Source: Planctomycetota bacterium
Lineage (GTDB): Bacteria > Planctomycetota > UBA1135 > UBA2386
Direction: 5' to 3'
DNA: 64,000 nt
Assembly (NCBI GenBank): GCA_016713175.1
Contig: JADJPQ010000011.1
Coordinates: forward strand, 186,001 to 250,000
Every line of letters begins with the position of its first letter. Position 1 is the first letter of the stretch. The notes below the pieces were generated by a model that ran no database searches, was not told the DNA's origin, and saw only the letters and a list, made by a program, of their open reading frames with translations. This document shows, piece after piece, positions 62,080 to 64,000 of the stretch. The position numbers were made by a program, and so were the translations under genes.

Positions 62080-62622
62080 GTGACGCAACCGGTGGACAGC
62101 GAAGCGGTCGTCGATCGGCACCCGAAGGGGCTCACGGTCTTGGTCCCCCCGATGGGTCTTCGAGGACCCGCGGCATCGTTCCTATGGGTGGCCGTCGCGC
62201 TCGTCGCTCTGGGGGGCGGGGGGGCGGTGATGCTGTCCGTGTTCCTGCCTCCTGACCAACAGCCCGACGCCTTCGTCCTGCCGCTGGGCGGGGTGACCTT
62301 GGCCGTCGGCGGTGTCGCAATGGCCGCCGTCGGATTCACGCTCGCACGGCGGCGTGTCCGGCTCACCGTCGTCGACGGGAGCCTGATGCTGGAACAGGTC
62401 ACACCCTTGCGCACCAGACGCGAAGACTGGGCCGCCGGCGAGGTGATGGCCATCACGGTCGTGAGGTCGGACCTGGAAGCCGGCGACTATCTATGGGAAC
62501 TGTCGATCGAGGCTCGCCACCGTCGGGCCTGCACCATCCTGGTCGGGCGGAGTCGCGACGAACTCGAGTGGATCGCCAGCGAGCTGCGGGAGAGCTTGCG
62601 CAACCACCAGGTGCGCGCCTGA
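62080..62622 (+). CDS. Small membrane protein, two helices with a C-terminal PH-like cytoplasmic domain, unknown function
   Basis: This 180-residue protein starts at a GTG (62080), with GGAGG five bases upstream deciding the start. After a short head (HPKGLTVLVPPMGLRGPAA) come two transmembrane helices (about residues 32-54 and 63-86). A soluble domain follows (RRVRLTVVDGSLMLEQVTPL, DWAAGEVMAITVVRSDLEAG, HRRACTILVGRSRDELEWIA, SELRESL). The pattern is that of small planctomycete membrane proteins often annotated as hypothetical. The gap after it (62,623-62,962) shows no gene. Confidence 0.6.
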   Translation: MTQPVDSEAVVDRHPKGLTVLVPPMGLRGPAASFLWVAVALVALGGGGAVMLSVFLPPDQQPDAFVLPLGGVTLAVGGVAMAAVGFTLARRRVRLTVVDGSLMLEQVTPLRTRREDWAAGEVMAITVVRSDLEAGDYLWELSIEARHRRACTILVGRSRDELEWIASELRESLRNHQVRA

Positions 62623-62962
62623 GCGCGGCCACCGGCGGCGTCTTGCGGTTCGTCGTGCACTGCGATGAGGTCTCGGCTGCGGAAACGACGTCTCCAGGAG
62701 CGCCGCGTGCACGGCCCAACTCAGCCGAACAGCAACCGACCCGACCATGCAGACGCGCAGACGGCCGCCATGAAGAACGACCTCGAGGCTTCGCGATGGA
62801 CCAAGGAACGACGTGTTGACCCAGTGCAAGGGACCGGCGCCGGTCGTAGCCCCCAAGACCACCGCCGGGCAGGCGCCTTGGCATCGGGGCCGCGCACCGA
62901 TTCCCGGACATTCCGGCCGCCGGGGCTGGGCAGCGCCGAGGGTCCGGGCACAATCGCCTGCG
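62623..62962. other. Intergenic region, nothing recognised
   Basis: These 340 bp separate the small membrane protein from a sigma-factor gene. Open frames on both strands here have no protein-like pattern, and I find no repeat unit of the IS91-like family. The promoter of the sigma gene is presumably here. Confidence 0.4.
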
Positions 62963-63529
62963 ATGGACAGGCCCCTCTCGGAGATCTTGGTGTCGGCTCG
63001 CAACGGGAGCGCCGCCGACATCGAACAGCTCGGGACCACCGTCTATCGACAGCTGCACGCGATCGCTCGCGGCCTCGGTCAGAACAGCGGCAACGCGACG
63101 ATGTCGGCGACGGCGCTGGTCAGCGAAGCCTGGCTGCGGCTGGCCTCAGGCAGCAGGACCTCTCCGATCGATCGCCGCGCGTTCGGAGCCTATGCCGCCA
63201 AGGTGATGCGCAGCGTGCTCATCGACTACGCGCGGCACAAGCGAGCGGTCAAACGCGGCGGCGGCAGCAGCCTGCCGAGCGGCCACGCCGATCTGCTGAT
63301 CGCCCAGGACGACGACTCGTTCGACGTGCTCGACCTCGACGCCGCCCTGGTCGCGCTCGCGGAATGGGACTCACGTGCGGCGCAACTCGTCGAGCTCCGG
63401 TTCTTCGGCGGTCTGTCCGAAGAGGATGCCGCGGCCGAGCTCGGCATCTCGGTCGCTACGGCGTCCCGGGACTGGCGCATCGCTCGTGCCTGGCTGCGCC
63501 GCCACCTCGCCGGCGAGGCCGGTGCATGA
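62963..63529 (+). CDS. ECF-type RNA polymerase sigma factor (TIGR02999-like)
   Basis: This 188-residue protein starts at ATG 62963. Diagnostic segments are LGTTVYRQLHAIARGLGQNS, SATALVSEAWLRLAS, FGAYAAKVMRSVLIDYARHK with RAVKRGGG, and region 4 (QLVELRFFGGLSEEDAAAEL then GISVATASRDWRIARAWLRR). It is closely related in pattern to the sigma factor at 16,019 and, like it, is followed on the same strand by a serine/threonine kinase with the same N-terminal head, 63 bp away. The two sigma/kinase pairs look like paralogous cassettes. Confidence 0.92.
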   Translation: MDRPLSEILVSARNGSAADIEQLGTTVYRQLHAIARGLGQNSGNATMSATALVSEAWLRLASGSRTSPIDRRAFGAYAAKVMRSVLIDYARHKRAVKRGGGSSLPSGHADLLIAQDDDSFDVLDLDAALVALAEWDSRAAQLVELRFFGGLSEEDAAAELGISVATASRDWRIARAWLRRHLAGEAGA

Positions 63530-63592
63530 GGCCCTACATCGGAGTCCATCGAAGCACCGGCGACGCCGACGCTTGGTGACGCGGAGGCACCG

Positions 63593-64000
63593 GTGTCGAA
63601 CGAGCGCATCAAGGACCTGTTCGAGCGCGCGGCGAGGCTACCGCCTGCGGTCCGAGCGGAGTTCCTCGGCCGCGAGTGCGGCGGCGACGAAGGCCTGCGC
63701 CGGGAGGTCCAATCGCTGCTCGCCCACGACCCGTCACCCGACTTCCTGCTCGAATCCGTTCCGCAGCGGCTGCGCGACGGCCTCGTCGCCTCTGGCGCGC
63801 CGCGCATCGACGGCTACGAACTGCTCGAGCGCATCGGCGGCGGCGGCATGGGATCGGTCTGGCGGGCCTTGCGCCACCACGACGGCTTCACGCTGCAGGT
63901 CGCCGTCAAGGTCCTGCACCTCGGCATGGACACCGGGACCATGGTGCGTCGCTTCCAGCGTGAGCAGCGCATCCTCTCGGACCTCGATCATCCGGGCATC
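63593..64000 (+). CDS. Serine/threonine protein kinase, 3'-truncated by the window edge
   Basis: The 136 visible residues start at a GTG (63593) preceded by GCGGAGGC. The head (IKDLFERAARLPPAVRAEFL, ECGGDEGLRREVQSLLAHD) resembles that of the kinase at 16,723 (HACRSLPAEERPRYLSRLCG). The kinase domain begins with IDGYELLERIGGGGMGSVWR (Gly loop 82-87) and Lys106 in VAVK, and continues FQREQRILSDLDHPGI at the window edge. By analogy with the 16,723 gene a transmembrane helix and TPR repeats probably follow outside the window. Confidence 0.88.
   Translation, partial: MSNERIKDLFERAARLPPAVRAEFLGRECGGDEGLRREVQSLLAHDPSPDFLLESVPQRLRDGLVASGAPRIDGYELLERIGGGGMGSVWRALRHHDGFTLQVAVKVLHLGMDTGTMVRRFQREQRILSDLDHPGI

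Overview
The window is high-GC bacterial chromosomal DNA, by eye about two thirds G+C. Its gene style is that of the phylum Planctomycetota. It is rich in ECF sigma factors paired with membrane partners or large TPR-bearing serine/threonine kinases. It also carries many long secreted repeat proteins (kelch, FG-GAP, HAF, ELWRTDGT, NxARWNGxxWSALG), a secreted sulfatase, a TamA/BamA-type outer-membrane barrel and several CarboxypepD_reg-like proteins. There are no rRNA, tRNA, CRISPR or phage genes that I can see. The phylum assignment is an inference from family content.

Layout. 0-10.6 kb: the 3' end of an Omp85 barrel gene, a kelch+sulfatase operon, a beta-lactamase-fold protein that seems to lack the catalytic serine, a carboxypeptidase-regulatory-like protein and an FG-GAP protein. 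10.6-16 kb: a decayed zone with a broken kinase/SUMF1 gene, a sigma/DUF3299 pair, an IS91-type transposase fragment, a TPP riboswitch whose gene (probably thiC) is cut after about 22 codons, and an ATP-grasp fragment abutting another IS91 fragment. 16-28 kb: sigma factor plus TPR kinase, a malate synthase fragment, a second TPR kinase, a kelch protein, a frameshifted HAF protein and another sigma factor. 28-43.4 kb: a secreted gene cut by a second IS91-type remnant, an ELWRTDGT protein, a sigma/LRR-membrane pair, a propeller lipoprotein, a second carboxypeptidase-regulatory-like protein, a PhnD-like binding protein coupled to a hybrid histidine kinase, and a sigma/anti-sigma pair. 43.5-47.4 kb: one very large gene fusing two rhodanese domains, a YidC/Oxa1-like five-helix membrane domain and a PEP-synthase/rifampicin-phosphotransferase-like module. 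47.4-64 kb: another IS91 fragment, a small [2Fe-2S] protein, a nidogen-like secreted protein, two tandem ELWRTDGT paralogues with nearly identical 3' halves, a giant NxARWNGxxWSALG repeat protein, a small membrane protein, a sigma factor, and the start of a third TPR-type kinase that runs off the edge.

How it fits together. Six ECF sigma factors lie in 64 kb, most next to a membrane regulator or kinase; three sigma/partner pairs overlap by ATGA. About nine of the secreted proteins end in the same type of roughly 100-140 residue C-terminal module, which suggests a shared surface or secretion role. Remnants of one IS91-like family recur at about 4.9, 13.2, 15.9, 28.2, 32.2, 38.5 and 47.8 kb. 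Several lie at the broken ends of genes, so this element family appears to have shaped the region. The most striking single gene is the rhodanese-YidC-phosphotransfer fusion at 43.6-47.4 kb.
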